From the NCBI GenBank assembly GCA_002282555.1, contig NCJR01000026.1:1-12043 (forward strand): a stretch of DNA of 12,043 bases, read 5' to 3'. Positions 1 to 7,108 of the stretch are shown piece by piece. The notes below the pieces were generated by a model. That model worked only from the letters and a program-made list of their open reading frames with translations, ran no database searches and was not told the DNA's origin. A program made the position numbers and the translations under genes. This DNA comes from Rhodobacterales bacterium 34-62-10. GTDB lineage: Bacteria > Pseudomonadota > Alphaproteobacteria > Rhodobacterales > Rhodobacteraceae. The stretch's first letter is position 1, and each line of letters opens with the position of its first letter.

Positions 1-59
1 ACCTTGCCGGTCTGGTGGCTGTTGCGGACGCGGTGCCGCTCTCCCATGTGATTGGTCAT
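1..59 (-). CDS. 5' end of a minus-strand gene cut by the window edge (possibly bamA)
   Basis: Reading leftward from an ATG at 59, the frame stays open to the window edge for 19 codons (MTNHMGERHR, then VRNSHQTGK). The stretch is basic and polar, as the n-region of an export signal can be, but no hydrophobic core falls inside the window, so no family can be assigned from sequence. The idea of bamA rests only on gene order: in many proteobacteria the outer-membrane assembly gene bamA follows rseP. A second in-frame ATG lies at 47. Neither start has a strong Shine-Dalgarno, with only a GGG about eight bases before the first. A perfect TTGACA lies about 57 bases upstream, which favours a real gene start here. 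Confidence 0.35.
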   Translation of the reverse strand, partial: MTNHMGERHRVRNSHQTGK

Positions 60-94
60 CGGTCAACCCAGTCATGCTTTATGTTGCCTATGTC

Positions 95-121
95 ACTATC
101 GGCATTGTGGCCGCTTGTCAA
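95..121 (-). promoter_or_regulatory. Candidate sigma-70 promoter for the gene leaving the left edge
   Basis: On the minus strand a perfect -35 box TTGACA (121-116) is followed after 15 nt by GATAGT (100-95, 4 of 6 matches to TATAAT). An alternative -10, TAGTGA, gives 17-nt spacing but a poorer match. Transcription would start near 88, leaving a leader of about 30 nt before the ATG at 59. The 15-nt spacer is short, so this is a candidate. It lies just downstream of a terminator-like hairpin, which fits a separate transcription unit. Confidence 0.4.
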
Positions 122-135
122 AAGCCCTGACGCCG

Positions 136-169
136 AAAAGCACAACACCCGCAGCATATGATGCGGGTG
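136..169 (-). terminator. Hairpin resembling an intrinsic terminator after the small membrane-protein ORF
   Basis: An 8-bp perfect stem (CACCCGCA / TGCGGGTG, 146-153 with 162-169) encloses an 8-nt loop. On the minus strand the stem is followed by TTGTGCTTTT, a broken U-rich tract. It sits 88 nt past the stop of the small ORF (258-404) and before the candidate promoter at 121-95. The U-tract is interrupted, so termination may be partial or Rho-assisted. On the plus strand no T-run follows. Confidence 0.4.
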
Positions 170-257
170 GGCCATAAATTGACAGCAAATGGTTGTGTAT
201 GCGCGCAGGCGGGCGGGCGTGGTGACCCCGGCGTCGCGATCCCGTCCTGGGAACGGC

Positions 258-404
258 CTAGTGCAGAAGGAATGGCAGCGCGGCGCCTGCCGTCAACGCC
301 AGAAGAATTGTCACCAGATACAGAATCCGGTCCCAGTTCAGGGATAGCATCAACCCAAGGCCGCGGGCACTGTTCTGAATGGTCTGCATCTGAGCGACTT
401 TCAT
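258..404 (-). CDS. Small single-pass membrane protein of unknown function, downstream of rseP
   Basis: A 48-residue reading frame starting MKVAQMQTIQ. It has a polar amphipathic first part (residues 1-26, including the motif LNWDR) and one strongly hydrophobic segment (about 27-47) running to the C-terminus, which ends LPFLLH. This layout is typical of a small inner-membrane protein. I do not recognise a named family. The ATG at 404 was chosen over an in-frame TTG at 440; another ATG lies at 389. None has a clear Shine-Dalgarno, which lowers confidence. It is on the same strand as rseP, 82 nt behind its stop, in the place between rseP and the next envelope gene, so it is probably co-transcribed with the rseP operon. 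It could be a chance frame, but chance frames in this GC-rich DNA are rarely this hydrophobic. Function is unknown. Confidence 0.5.
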   Translation of the reverse strand: MKVAQMQTIQNSARGLGLMLSLNWDRILYLVTILLALTAGAALPFLLH

Positions 405-427
405 GATCCGGGACGACTTACCGGATC
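405..427 (-). promoter_or_regulatory. Inverted repeat abutting the start codon of the small ORF
   Basis: A perfect 7-bp inverted repeat (GATCCGG 405-411, CCGGATC 421-427) with a 9-nt loop. In the minus-strand transcript its 3' arm ends directly at the ATG of the small membrane-protein ORF. The ribosome-binding region therefore lies inside the hairpin, which could limit initiation or protect the 5' side after processing. No Shine-Dalgarno is visible in the loop. Confidence 0.4.
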
Positions 428-432
428 TGCAT

Positions 433-456
433 ATCGGCAAAATATGGCCGATTTTT
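433..456. repeat. Hairpin behind rseP (6-bp stem)
   Basis: ATCGGC (433-438) pairs with GCCGAT (447-452) across an 8-nt A/T-rich loop. On the plus strand it is followed by TTTT, so it would look like a terminator for rightward transcription, but no plus-strand gene needs one. In the actual minus-strand transcript the T-run becomes an A-run on the 5' side. There it is more likely an intercistronic or 3'-end structure 34 nt after the rseP stop. Confidence 0.35.
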
Positions 457-486
457 GGCGCAAGACCGCTTTTCGATCAGAACCTG

Positions 487-1830
487 TCAGGGGCAGAAGA
501 TATCGTTGCTGAGCGCAAAGACCATCAGCGACAGGATCAGGGTCAGGCCCACGGTCATCAGTACCTTCAACACCTTGTCGCTGGGCGGTTTTCCGGCCAC
601 CGCTTCATAGGCGTAGAATACCAGATGGCCGCCATCCAGCACGGGAATCGGGAACAGGTTCAACAATCCCACGGCGGTGGACAGCACGGCGATGAAATAG
701 ATGAAATTCACCGTGCCCTGACTGGCCATCGCGCCCGACACCTCGGCGATCCCGATGGGGCCCGACATGTTGCAGGTGCTGATCGCGCCGGTGATCATGT
801 GATAGAGCCCCGAGATCGAGCCCTCGATGATCGCCCACATATTGGCGACGCCTGCCCCCAGCGCGGTCAGAAGCCCGGGCGTTTCGGTCATCGGGTCAAA
901 GAACAGCCCACCGATGATGCCGATGCGCCAGTTGGTCTGAAAGCCGCCATCGGGTTGAGGCTCGTCCACGCGGCGCGGCGTCAGCGTCACTTGCAGGGTC
1001 TGTCCATCGCGCAGCACGTCCAGCAGCAAGGGCGCGCCATTCGCCGCCTCGACCTTTTCGCGCAATTGCCGGAAGGCATAGATCGGGTCACCATCGACCG
1101 CGGCAATCACGTCACCCGGTTGCAGGTCGCTGGCGATGGCCGCCGATTGCGGCGCCAGTTGCGTGATCACGGGCGGCATGGGATGCGGACCCTGCACCGT
1201 CACTTCGCGACCGTCGCGCAGGACAAGGTAATCCATCAGCGCCACGGCAGGCAGGTCCTCGGTCAATTCGCCAAAGCCCGCTTCGCCCATCTGCGGCAGT
1301 GGTTTGCCGTCAATGGCCAGAATCACGTCGCCGGGCATCACCTCCTGCGTGACGGCCACGGGTTTCAACTCTCCCACGGTGAGCGGATCGACCGCCACGC
1401 CCCGGCTCAGGCCGATTGCGGTGAAAACGACGATGGCCAGAACGAAATTGAACAGCGGGCCGGCCGCCACAGTCGCCGTGCGCGCCCACAAGGGGGCCCC
1501 GCTCATGGTGCTGCGCCGCTCGGCTGCGGTCATTTCGCGGATCGCCGCGCCATCGACCCCGGCGGATGCGGCATCCGCATCACCGCGGAACTTGACGAAC
1601 CCGCCGAAGGGCAGCAGGGCGATTTGCCACTTGGTGCCGCGCTTGTCGGTGCGGGCGTAAATCACCGGACCAAAGCCCAAGGAAAACACATCCGCATGGA
1701 TGCCCGACCAGCGGCCCACGATGTAATGGCCGTATTCATGCACCGCCACGATCACCGACAAGGCCACGACAAAGGCCACAAGGGTCATGGCCAGACTGCC
1801 GAACTGGGGAAGAAGCGATGCGATATCCAA
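487..1830 (-). CDS. rseP: RIP metalloprotease RseP (site-2 protease)
   Basis: A 447-aa zinc intramembrane protease that cleaves membrane-spanning anti-sigma factors and cleaves leftover signal peptides. In Rhodobacter sphaeroides an RseP homologue acts with DegS in the RpoE/ChrR singlet-oxygen response. Visible marks are the zinc motif HEYGH at residues 31-35 in the first membrane helix, the GFVKF membrane-associated loop near 77-81, a second helix near 122-142, two PDZ domains (about 150-215 and 222-290, each with a PGDVI strand), and the third-ligand motif VLDGG with Asp399 before the last helix. Length matches the family (about 450). The start is TTG at 1830: AGGA lies 6 nt upstream, the predicted N-terminus begins the first helix properly, and no better ATG exists. 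It lies 36 nt after dxr and is last among the recognised operon genes. Confidence 0.97.
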   Translation of the reverse strand: MDIASLLPQFGSLAMTLVAFVVALSVIVAVHEYGHYIVGRWSGIHADVFSLGFGPVIYARTDKRGTKWQIALLPFGGFVKFRGDADAASAGVDGAAIREMTAAERRSTMSGAPLWARTATVAAGPLFNFVLAIVVFTAIGLSRGVAVDPLTVGELKPVAVTQEVMPGDVILAIDGKPLPQMGEAGFGELTEDLPAVALMDYLVLRDGREVTVQGPHPMPPVITQLAPQSAAIASDLQPGDVIAAVDGDPIYAFRQLREKVEAANGAPLLLDVLRDGQTLQVTLTPRRVDEPQPDGGFQTNWRIGIIGGLFFDPMTETPGLLTALGAGVANMWAIIEGSISGLYHMITGAISTCNMSGPIGIAEVSGAMASQGTVNFIYFIAVLSTAVGLLNLFPIPVLDGGHLVFYAYEAVAGKPPSDKVLKVLMTVGLTLILSLMVFALSNDIFCP

Positions 1831-1866
1831 GTCTTGTCCTGCTTTCCTGAGGTGACGCGCAGCGGA

Positions 1867-3039
1867 TCAGCTGGCGCGGGCCGGCATGGCCTCATCGGCC
1901 CTTATGCGTGCCAGATGGTCCACATGGGCCACGGTATCAAGGGTAATCTCGGCATCAATGAGGCTGGAATCGGCTGACATCTGTGTCAGAACGTCTTCGA
2001 CGATGCCCGCCATGTCCATGAAACCGATGCGTCCGGCGATGAATGCGTCCAGGGCACGCTCTTTGGCGGCATTGAACACGGCCCCCGCCAGACCGCCCCG
2101 GAGCATCACGTCGCGGGCCAGCCGTAACGCGGGGTAGCGCGCGGGGTCCGGTGCGCGGAAATTCAGCGTGCCGATGGCGGCAAGGTCCAGCCGCGCCACG
2201 GGCAGGTCGCGGCGTTCGGGCCAGTGCAGCGCATAGCCGATGGCATGGCGCATGTCGGAGGCGCCCACATGCGCCATCAGCGCGCCATCGCGGAAGCCGA
2301 CAAAGGCATGCACCAGCGACTCGGGGTGCAGGATCACTTCGATCTGATCCGGTGAGACGCCAAAAAACTCTCGTGTTTCAATGACTTCCAGCGCCTTGTT
2401 GAACATGGATGCGGAATCGATCGTGATCCGTTGCCCCATGTCCCAGTTGGGATGGCAGGACGCCTCGGCCAGGGTTGCGCTGGACAGTTTTTCCATCGGC
2501 CAATCGCGGAAAGCCCCCCCGCTGGCCGTGATGATGATGCGTTCGACCGCGGCGATATCCTCGCCGACCAGGGCCTGAAAGATCGCGGAATGTTCGCTGT
2601 CCACCGGCAGGATGCGTGCCCCGTGCCGTGTCGCCGTGGCCATCAGCAAAGGACCGGCTGTCACCAGCGATTCCTTGTTGGCCAATGCCAGCGTCGCACC
2701 CTGCTTCAACGCCTCCATCCCCGGGGCAAGCCCGGCCGCCCCCACGATGGCCGACATCGTCCAGTCTGCGGGACGCGCCGCCGCTTCGATCAGGGCCGCC
2801 TGCCCTGCGGCGGCCTGAACGCCGGACCCGGCCAGCGCCGCGCGCAGATCATCCAGCAGGTCATCATGCGCCGTCACTGCAAGCTCTGCCCCAAGGCGGC
2901 GCGCATCGGCGGCCAGTTGCGCGATATTGCGCCCGCCCGTCAGGGCCACCACCGTATAGTCGTTTGGCGCGCGTCCGATCAGATCAAGCGTGTTCTGCCC
3001 GATCGACCCCGTCGCCCCGAAAACCGAAACCCGCGTCAT
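1867..3039 (-). CDS. dxr: 1-deoxy-D-xylulose 5-phosphate reductoisomerase
   Basis: A 390-aa cytoplasmic enzyme of the MEP isoprenoid pathway. It rearranges and reduces DXP to 2-C-methyl-D-erythritol 4-phosphate using NADPH and a divalent metal, and is the fosmidomycin target. The N-terminal nucleotide-binding loop GATGSIG is at residues 8-14, LANKES at 119-124, and metal ligands Asp147 and Glu149 sit in DSEH with Glu218 in NKALE. The flexible-loop region HPNWDMG is at 196-202. All key residues are present and the length is normal. Its ATG overlaps the cdsA stop by 4 nt (ATGA) and has no strong Shine-Dalgarno of its own, so translation is probably coupled to cdsA. Its product stream supplies the prenyl diphosphates used by the neighbouring UppS and by MiaA. 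Confidence 0.98.
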   Translation of the reverse strand: MTRVSVFGATGSIGQNTLDLIGRAPNDYTVVALTGGRNIAQLAADARRLGAELAVTAHDDLLDDLRAALAGSGVQAAAGQAALIEAAARPADWTMSAIVGAAGLAPGMEALKQGATLALANKESLVTAGPLLMATATRHGARILPVDSEHSAIFQALVGEDIAAVERIIITASGGAFRDWPMEKLSSATLAEASCHPNWDMGQRITIDSASMFNKALEVIETREFFGVSPDQIEVILHPESLVHAFVGFRDGALMAHVGASDMRHAIGYALHWPERRDLPVARLDLAAIGTLNFRAPDPARYPALRLARDVMLRGGLAGAVFNAAKERALDAFIAGRIGFMDMAGIVEDVLTQMSADSSLIDAEITLDTVAHVDHLARIRADEAMPARAS

Positions 3040-3821
3040 GGCTGCGCCGGCAACAGGCCGGCCAGGGCCATGATCAGAAGCACAAGAACCGATGCGCCGA
3101 TCAGCCCGTCAAAGCGGTCCAGCACACCGCCATGGCCGGGGATCAGGCTGGAACTGTCCTTGACCCCGCTGCGCCGTTTGATGGCGCTTTCGGCGATATC
3201 GCCCATCTGCGACGCGAAAGAGGCGATCATGCTGACAGCCACCAGCCCAAGCCCTGCCCCCGTGATGGGAATGAAGACAAGGGCCAAGGCGCCGGCACCG
3301 ATCCAGCCCGCAACAGTGCCGGACCATGTTTTCTTGGGGCTGATCGCGGGCCAGAATTTCGGCCCCCCGATCATGCGCCCCGCGAAATAGCCCAGCACAT
3401 CGGTGACCACGACGACCAGGACCAGCCAGATCAGCCAGATCAGCCCCTCGGGTGCATCCCGCAGCACGATCAGACCATAGGCTGCCAACATCACCACTGG
3501 GCCGTAAAGCACGAAAATCCAACGGTTTTGCCGGACCAGCACCGCCCCCAGAGCCAGCGGCAGGATCAGCGGCCACGCAACGCCCATCAGCGCGGCTGCC
3601 AGCATCGACAAGCCCGCCACAACGCCGATCGCACGCGCCAGCAGCATGGGTTCCCGCATCAGCATCCGGACCAGTTCCCAGATCATCAGCCCGCAGACCA
3701 CCGAAATCAGGCCGATGAACCATGGCCCGCCCAACCAGATCTCGACCGAGCCGACCGCGACCATCAGCAAGGATGACAGGGTGCGGGCCTTCAGGTCTTC
3801 CCATTTCGAGGATGCTGTCAT
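3036..3821 (-). CDS. cdsA: Phosphatidate cytidylyltransferase (CDP-diglyceride synthase)
   Basis: A 261-aa polytopic inner-membrane enzyme that condenses phosphatidic acid with CTP to CDP-diacylglycerol, the precursor of all phospholipids. The C-terminal family signature is complete at residues 212-238: SAIKRRSGVKD followed by GHGGVLDRFD, with the metal-binding acidic residues. Most of the protein is hydrophobic, with about seven or eight membrane segments. The frame is open much further upstream, into uppS, but those residues are out-of-frame uppS sequence. The ATG at 3821 (MTASSKWEDL) lies 7 nt after the uppS stop, gives the usual family length and places a short amphipathic N-terminus before the first helix. 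The Shine-Dalgarno is weak (GAGACGG), so coupling to uppS is likely. Confidence 0.96.
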   Translation of the reverse strand: MTASSKWEDLKARTLSSLLMVAVGSVEIWLGGPWFIGLISVVCGLMIWELVRMLMREPMLLARAIGVVAGLSMLAAALMGVAWPLILPLALGAVLVRQNRWIFVLYGPVVMLAAYGLIVLRDAPEGLIWLIWLVLVVVVTDVLGYFAGRMIGGPKFWPAISPKKTWSGTVAGWIGAGALALVFIPITGAGLGLVAVSMIASFASQMGDIAESAIKRRSGVKDSSSLIPGHGGVLDRFDGLIGASVLVLLIMALAGLLPAQP

Positions 3822-3828
3822 CGCCGTC

Positions 3829-4599
3829 TCACACCGTTGCCGCGCCGAAACGCCGGTCCCGCGCGCCATAGCCATGCAACAAGCGGGCAAATTCGTCGCG
3901 GCTGAAATCAGGCCAGAGGGTGTCGACGAATTCATATTCCGCATAGGCCGACTGCCAGAGCAGGAAATTGGAAATCCGCGCCTCGCCACTGGTGCGAATC
4001 ACAAGGTCCGGATCGGGTAAAACGCAGGTATCCAGATACTTTGGCAGCGTTTCTTCATCCACATCCTTGGGGTTCAACCGCCCCAGCGCCACATCCTGCG
4101 CCAGCCGCTTGGTGGCGCGGGCCACCTCATCGCGTCCGCCATAGTTCAGGGCGATGGTCAGATGCACCCGGTCATTCATCGAGGTGATCAGTTCCAACTC
4201 GTCCATTAGGGAGATCAGCTTGCCATCCAGACGCACCCGGTCGCCGATAAAGCGCACGCGCACCCCTTCGTCACGCAATTGTCGCGCTTCGCGGGTGATA
4301 TAGCGGCGGAACAGACTCATCAGCCCGGCCACCTCAACCTGCGTGCGTTTCCAGTTCTCGGTGGAAAAGGCAAATATCGTCAGATACTTGACCCCAAGAT
4401 CGGGGCAGGCTTCAACGATCTCGCGCACGCGCTTGGCCCCGGCGTGATGCCCGAACAGACGCGGACGGCCCCGCATCGTGGCCCAGCGGCCATTGCCATC
4501 CATGATGATGGCCACATGGCGCGGTCCGGTTCCCGATGCGCCACGCGACTGTGGGCCGCCATCGGCATGGGCTAGGCTGTCAGGGGTCTGGCGCGCCAT
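3829..4599 (-). CDS. uppS: Isoprenyl transferase (undecaprenyl diphosphate synthase)
   Basis: A 256-aa cis-prenyltransferase that extends farnesyl diphosphate with isopentenyl diphosphate to C55-PP, the lipid carrier for peptidoglycan and surface polysaccharides. The P-loop-like substrate motif IMDGNGRWA carries catalytic Asp34. FAFSTENW at 77-84 and the RTSGE motif at 202-206 (IPP and metal binding) are intact, followed by WQSAYAE, which matches the family. The ATG at 4599 has AAGGAAAG about 8 nt upstream. The first 25 residues are polar and variable, as is common in this family. It lies 33 nt after frr and 7 nt before cdsA, in the conserved order, so it is expressed as part of the operon. 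Confidence 0.97.
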   Translation of the reverse strand: MARQTPDSLAHADGGPQSRGASGTGPRHVAIIMDGNGRWATMRGRPRLFGHHAGAKRVREIVEACPDLGVKYLTIFAFSTENWKRTQVEVAGLMSLFRRYITREARQLRDEGVRVRFIGDRVRLDGKLISLMDELELITSMNDRVHLTIALNYGGRDEVARATKRLAQDVALGRLNPKDVDEETLPKYLDTCVLPDPDLVIRTSGEARISNFLLWQSAYAEYEFVDTLWPDFSRDEFARLLHGYGARDRRFGAATV

Positions 4600-4632
4600 G
4601 GCTGGCTTTCCTTTCGGCGGAACGGCAGGTCG

Positions 4633-5199
4633 TCAGACCTGCATGATCTCGGCCTGTTTGCCTTCCAGAGCGGCGTCCACCATCTTGGTGTATTTGTCCG
4701 TCAGGTCCTGCACGCTGGCTTCCCAGAACTTCTGGTCATCCTCGGACATGCCCTTGGTCTTGGCCTTCTTGATCTGGTCCATCCCGTCGCGCCGCACATT
4801 GCGCACGGCGACGCGGGCGTGTTCGGCATATTGGGCGGCCACGCGGGTCAGGTCGCGGCGACGCTCCTCGTTCAGCTCGGGGATCGGCAGCATGATGATC
4901 GTGCCGTTGAGTTGAGGATTGATGCCCAAGCCGCTGTTGCGGATCGCTTTTTCGACGGCACCCACCATCGAGCGGTCCCAGACGTTGACCGTGACCATCC
5001 GCGGCTCGGGCACGTTGATCGTGCCCAGCTGATTGATCGGGGTCCGCTGGCCGTAAGCCTCGACCATCACAGGCTCCAGCATCGAGGCCGAGGCGCGGCC
5101 GGTACGCAGGGACGCGAATTCCGTCTTGAGCGCTACCATGGCCCCTTCCATCCGGCGCTCCAGGTCGTCGGTATCAATCTCGAAATCTTCATCGGACAT
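4633..5199 (-). CDS. frr: Ribosome recycling factor
   Basis: A 188-aa cytoplasmic factor that, with EF-G, splits the post-termination ribosome into subunits. The whole protein matches the family: an N-terminal helix with LRTGRAS (31-37), the small domain with YGQRTP (49-54) and [10 protein letters not shown], and the C-terminal helices with [11 protein letters not shown] (128-138), which contains the conserved arginine of the ribosome-binding face. Length equals the usual 185-188. The ATG at 5199 is preceded by AGGGAAG with good spacing. It lies 57 nt behind pyrH, a pairing conserved across proteobacteria; the gap contains a short hairpin. Confidence 0.98.
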   Translation of the reverse strand: MSDEDFEIDTDDLERRMEGAMVALKTEFASLRTGRASASMLEPVMVEAYGQRTPINQLGTINVPEPRMVTVNVWDRSMVGAVEKAIRNSGLGINPQLNGTIIMLPIPELNEERRRDLTRVAAQYAEHARVAVRNVRRDGMDQIKKAKTKGMSEDDQKFWEASVQDLTDKYTKMVDAALEGKQAEIMQV

Positions 5200-5225
5200 C
5201 GTGCTGCACTTCCCTCATTCCGTCT

Positions 5226-5239
5226 CCCGCTCACGCGGG
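5226..5239 (-). repeat. Intercistronic hairpin with GNRA-type loop between pyrH and frr
   Basis: In the minus-strand transcript CCCGC pairs with GCGGG around the four-base loop GTGA, a GNRA-class tetraloop. The hairpin starts 17 nt after the pyrH stop and ends 26 nt before the frr ATG, just upstream of its ribosome-binding site. No U-run follows in the direction of transcription, so it is not an intrinsic terminator; an mRNA stability or processing role is the likelier guess. On the plus strand it is followed by TTTT, but no gene there needs ending. Confidence 0.45.
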
Positions 5240-5256
5240 TTTTGCTTAGTTTATGC

Positions 5257-6006
5257 TCAACCGTGCACGGTTGTATAGGTGCCCCTGCCCGCCAGAATGC
5301 CCTTGAACCCGTCGGGCTCGTCCAATGAGAACACGATGATCGGCAGGTTGTTGTCACGCGCCAGCGCAATCGCGCTGGCATCCATCACGCCCAGATGCTG
5401 CGCCAGCACCTCGTCATAGGTGACGCGGTCATAGCGTTTGGCATCAGTGTGTTTCTTGGGGTCCTTGTCATATACACCGTCCACCTTGGTGCCCTTGAAG
5501 ATCGCTTCGCAGGCCATTTCATTGGCGCGCAGAGTCGCGGCCGTATCGGTGGTGAAATAGGGATTGCCAGTCCCCGCTGCAAAGATCACGACGCGCTTTT
5601 TTTCAAGATGGCGCACGGCACGGCGGCGGATATAGGGCTCGCAGACCTGATCCATCGGGATCGCGCTGATCACGCGGGTGTGGATGTTCAACGCCTCAAG
5701 CGAGGATTGCATCGCCAGCGCGTTCATCACCGTGGCCAGCATCCCCATGTAATCGGCCGTGGTGCGTTCCATCCCCTGCGCGCTGCCCTGCAGACCGCGA
5801 AAGATGTTGCCGCCACCGATGACCATGCAGATCTCGACGCCCAGATCGTGAACCGACTTCACCTCCTGTGCGATGCGCTGGACGGTGGGCGGGTGCAGGC
5901 CGAACCCCTGATCGCCCATCAGCGCCTCGCCCGATATTTTCAGCATCACGCGGCGGAACTTGGTCTGCGCCAGCGGCGAGGTGGGCATGTCGGCGTCGTT
6001 GGGCAT
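5257..6006 (-). CDS. pyrH: Uridylate kinase (UMP kinase)
   Basis: A 249-aa amino-acid-kinase-fold enzyme that makes UDP from UMP and ATP; bacterial members are hexamers regulated by GTP and UTP. Motifs in order are KISGEAL (23-29), GGGNIFRG (64-71), [10 protein letters not shown] (81-90), [10 protein letters not shown] (145-154) with ATLRA, and [10 protein letters not shown] (174-183). The frame is open for about 1.4 kb upstream, antisense to miaA and the regulator, which is a GC-rich artefact. The ATG at 6006 is preferred because GGAG lies 9 nt upstream; a second ATG at 5988 has no such signal. It is the first gene of the minus-strand operon, and rpsB and tsf, which precede it in E. coli, are absent here. 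The sequence CCGTGCACGG near its 3' end is a 10-bp palindrome within the coding region. Confidence 0.98.
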   Translation of the reverse strand: MPNDADMPTSPLAQTKFRRVMLKISGEALMGDQGFGLHPPTVQRIAQEVKSVHDLGVEICMVIGGGNIFRGLQGSAQGMERTTADYMGMLATVMNALAMQSSLEALNIHTRVISAIPMDQVCEPYIRRRAVRHLEKKRVVIFAAGTGNPYFTTDTAATLRANEMACEAIFKGTKVDGVYDKDPKKHTDAKRYDRVTYDEVLAQHLGVMDASAIALARDNNLPIIVFSLDEPDGFKGILAGRGTYTTVHG

Positions 6007-6039
6007 GGGGGCTGTGCTCCGGGTTGGCTGATCGCGCGC

Positions 6040-6068
6040 AAAATGTCGTAAAACGCGGGCGGGTTCAA
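6040..6068 (-). promoter_or_regulatory. Candidate promoter of the pyrH-frr-uppS-cdsA-dxr-rseP operon
   Basis: On the minus strand TTGAAC (6068-6063) is followed after exactly 17 nt by CATTTT (6045-6040). The -35 matches four of six positions and the -10 only three, but the spacing is ideal. The predicted start near 6033 would leave a leader of roughly 27 nt containing the pyrH ribosome-binding site. No better pair was seen in the 114-nt divergent region. Confidence 0.3.
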
Positions 6069-6120
6069 TCCGCGAAGCGCGACCTTTGCGAATTGTGCTG
6101 CATGCTCTATCACGCGCTGC

Positions 6121-7008
6121 ATGAAAACGCCTGACCTGACCCATCTGCCCCCTGACCGTCCGGTCCTGATCGCAGGCCCGACCGCCAGCGGAAAATCCGC
6201 CCTTGCCCTGCGGATCGCGCAGGATCAGGGCGGGGTGATCGTCAATGCCGATGCGATACAGGTTTTCGCCAACTGGCGGGTGCTGACCGCGCGGCCATCG
6301 CCTGCGGATGAGGCGCGGGTGCCGCATCTGCTTTATGGTCATGTGCCGGGGGATGCGCCCTATTCCGTGGGCCATTGGCTGCGTGAAGTGGCGCCCCTGC
6401 TGCGGTCGGGGCCGCGCCCCATCATCGTGGGCGGCACCGGGCTGTATTTTACCGCCCTGACCGAAGGGCTGGCCGAAATCCCCACCCTGCCCGACCATAT
6501 CCGCCCCGAGGCCGAGGCGCGTCTGCGTGCCGGCGGGATCGCGGCACTTCTGGCCGATCTGGACGCCCGGACACTGGCGCGGATCGACCAGCAGAACCCC
6601 ATGCGCGTGCAGCGCGCGTGGGAGGTGTGGCGCGGCACCGGGCGCGGGTTGGCCACGTGGCAGGATGCGACGCCGCCGCCGCTTTTGCCGCTGGCGGGGG
6701 CGAGTGCTGTTCTTGTCGATGCCCCCAAGGACTGGCTGAACGCCCGAATCGCACGGCGTTTCGCGGCAATGCTGGCCGATGGCGCCCTTGAGGAGGCGCG
6801 AGACAATCTGGCCATGTGGAACCCGGATCACCTGTCCTCCAAGGCCATCGGCGCGCCCGAACTGATCGCGCATCTGCAAGGGCAGATGACGCTTGCCGCC
6901 GCGCAGGAGGCCGCGACCATCGCGACGCGGCAGTTTGCCAAGCGTCAGCGCACATGGTTCCGGGCCAGGATGCGCGGCTGGCAGGTGCATCGGCCAGAAC
7001 TCGCCTGA
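6121..7008 (+). CDS. miaA: tRNA dimethylallyltransferase
   Basis: A 295-aa enzyme that transfers a dimethylallyl group from DMAPP to N6 of A37 in tRNAs reading codons that begin with U, the first step to ms2i6A. The Walker-A-like loop GPTASGKS is at 19-26. NADAIQVF (42-49) carries the catalytic Asp44, followed by TARPS (56-60) and GGTGLYF (104-110). The tRNA-binding C-terminal end [13 protein letters not shown] is at 269-281. The family usually shows IGYxE where this protein has AIGAPEL, a form I associate with Rhodobacteraceae. The ATG at 6121 has no Shine-Dalgarno, so the mRNA may be leaderless or nearly so. It is transcribed divergently from pyrH. Its DMAPP comes from the pathway containing Dxr across the junction. 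Confidence 0.96.
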   Translation: MKTPDLTHLPPDRPVLIAGPTASGKSALALRIAQDQGGVIVNADAIQVFANWRVLTARPSPADEARVPHLLYGHVPGDAPYSVGHWLREVAPLLRSGPRPIIVGGTGLYFTALTEGLAEIPTLPDHIRPEAEARLRAGGIAALLADLDARTLARIDQQNPMRVQRAWEVWRGTGRGLATWQDATPPPLLPLAGASAVLVDAPKDWLNARIARRFAAMLADGALEEARDNLAMWNPDHLSSKAIGAPELIAHLQGQMTLAAAQEAATIATRQFAKRQRTWFRARMRGWQVHRPELA

Positions 7009-7108
7009 ACGCCGGGGGGACTTGCCTTTTATCAACCGCTCCCCTTTTGTCATTTCAATGGTATTGCTAGGTTCGTCCGGTTCCCCGACAGCAACGGAGC
7101 AAGACCAC

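Noticed and set aside
158..406. An 82-codon plus-strand frame
   Set aside because: No ribosome-binding site and no recognisable features; it overlaps the more plausible hydrophobic minus-strand ORF.
433..456. Plus-strand intrinsic terminator reading of the hairpin behind rseP (and the same for 5226-5243)
   Set aside because: The T-run follows the stem only on the plus strand, where no gene ends; transcription here runs on the minus strand.
403..1977. A 524-codon plus-strand open frame opposite rseP
   Set aside because: Its translation is rich in His, Arg, Gln and Gly with no domain; it is the antisense shadow of the clearly real rseP in GC-rich DNA.
2431..3776. Long plus-strand frames opposite dxr and cdsA
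   Set aside because: Low-complexity Pro/Arg/His/Gln composition; the minus-strand frames match complete enzyme families with all motifs.
6061..6071. GGGTTCAATCC resembling a tRNA T-arm
   Set aside because: No acceptor stem, anticodon arm or D-arm can be built around it; chance match in the pyrH-miaA gap.
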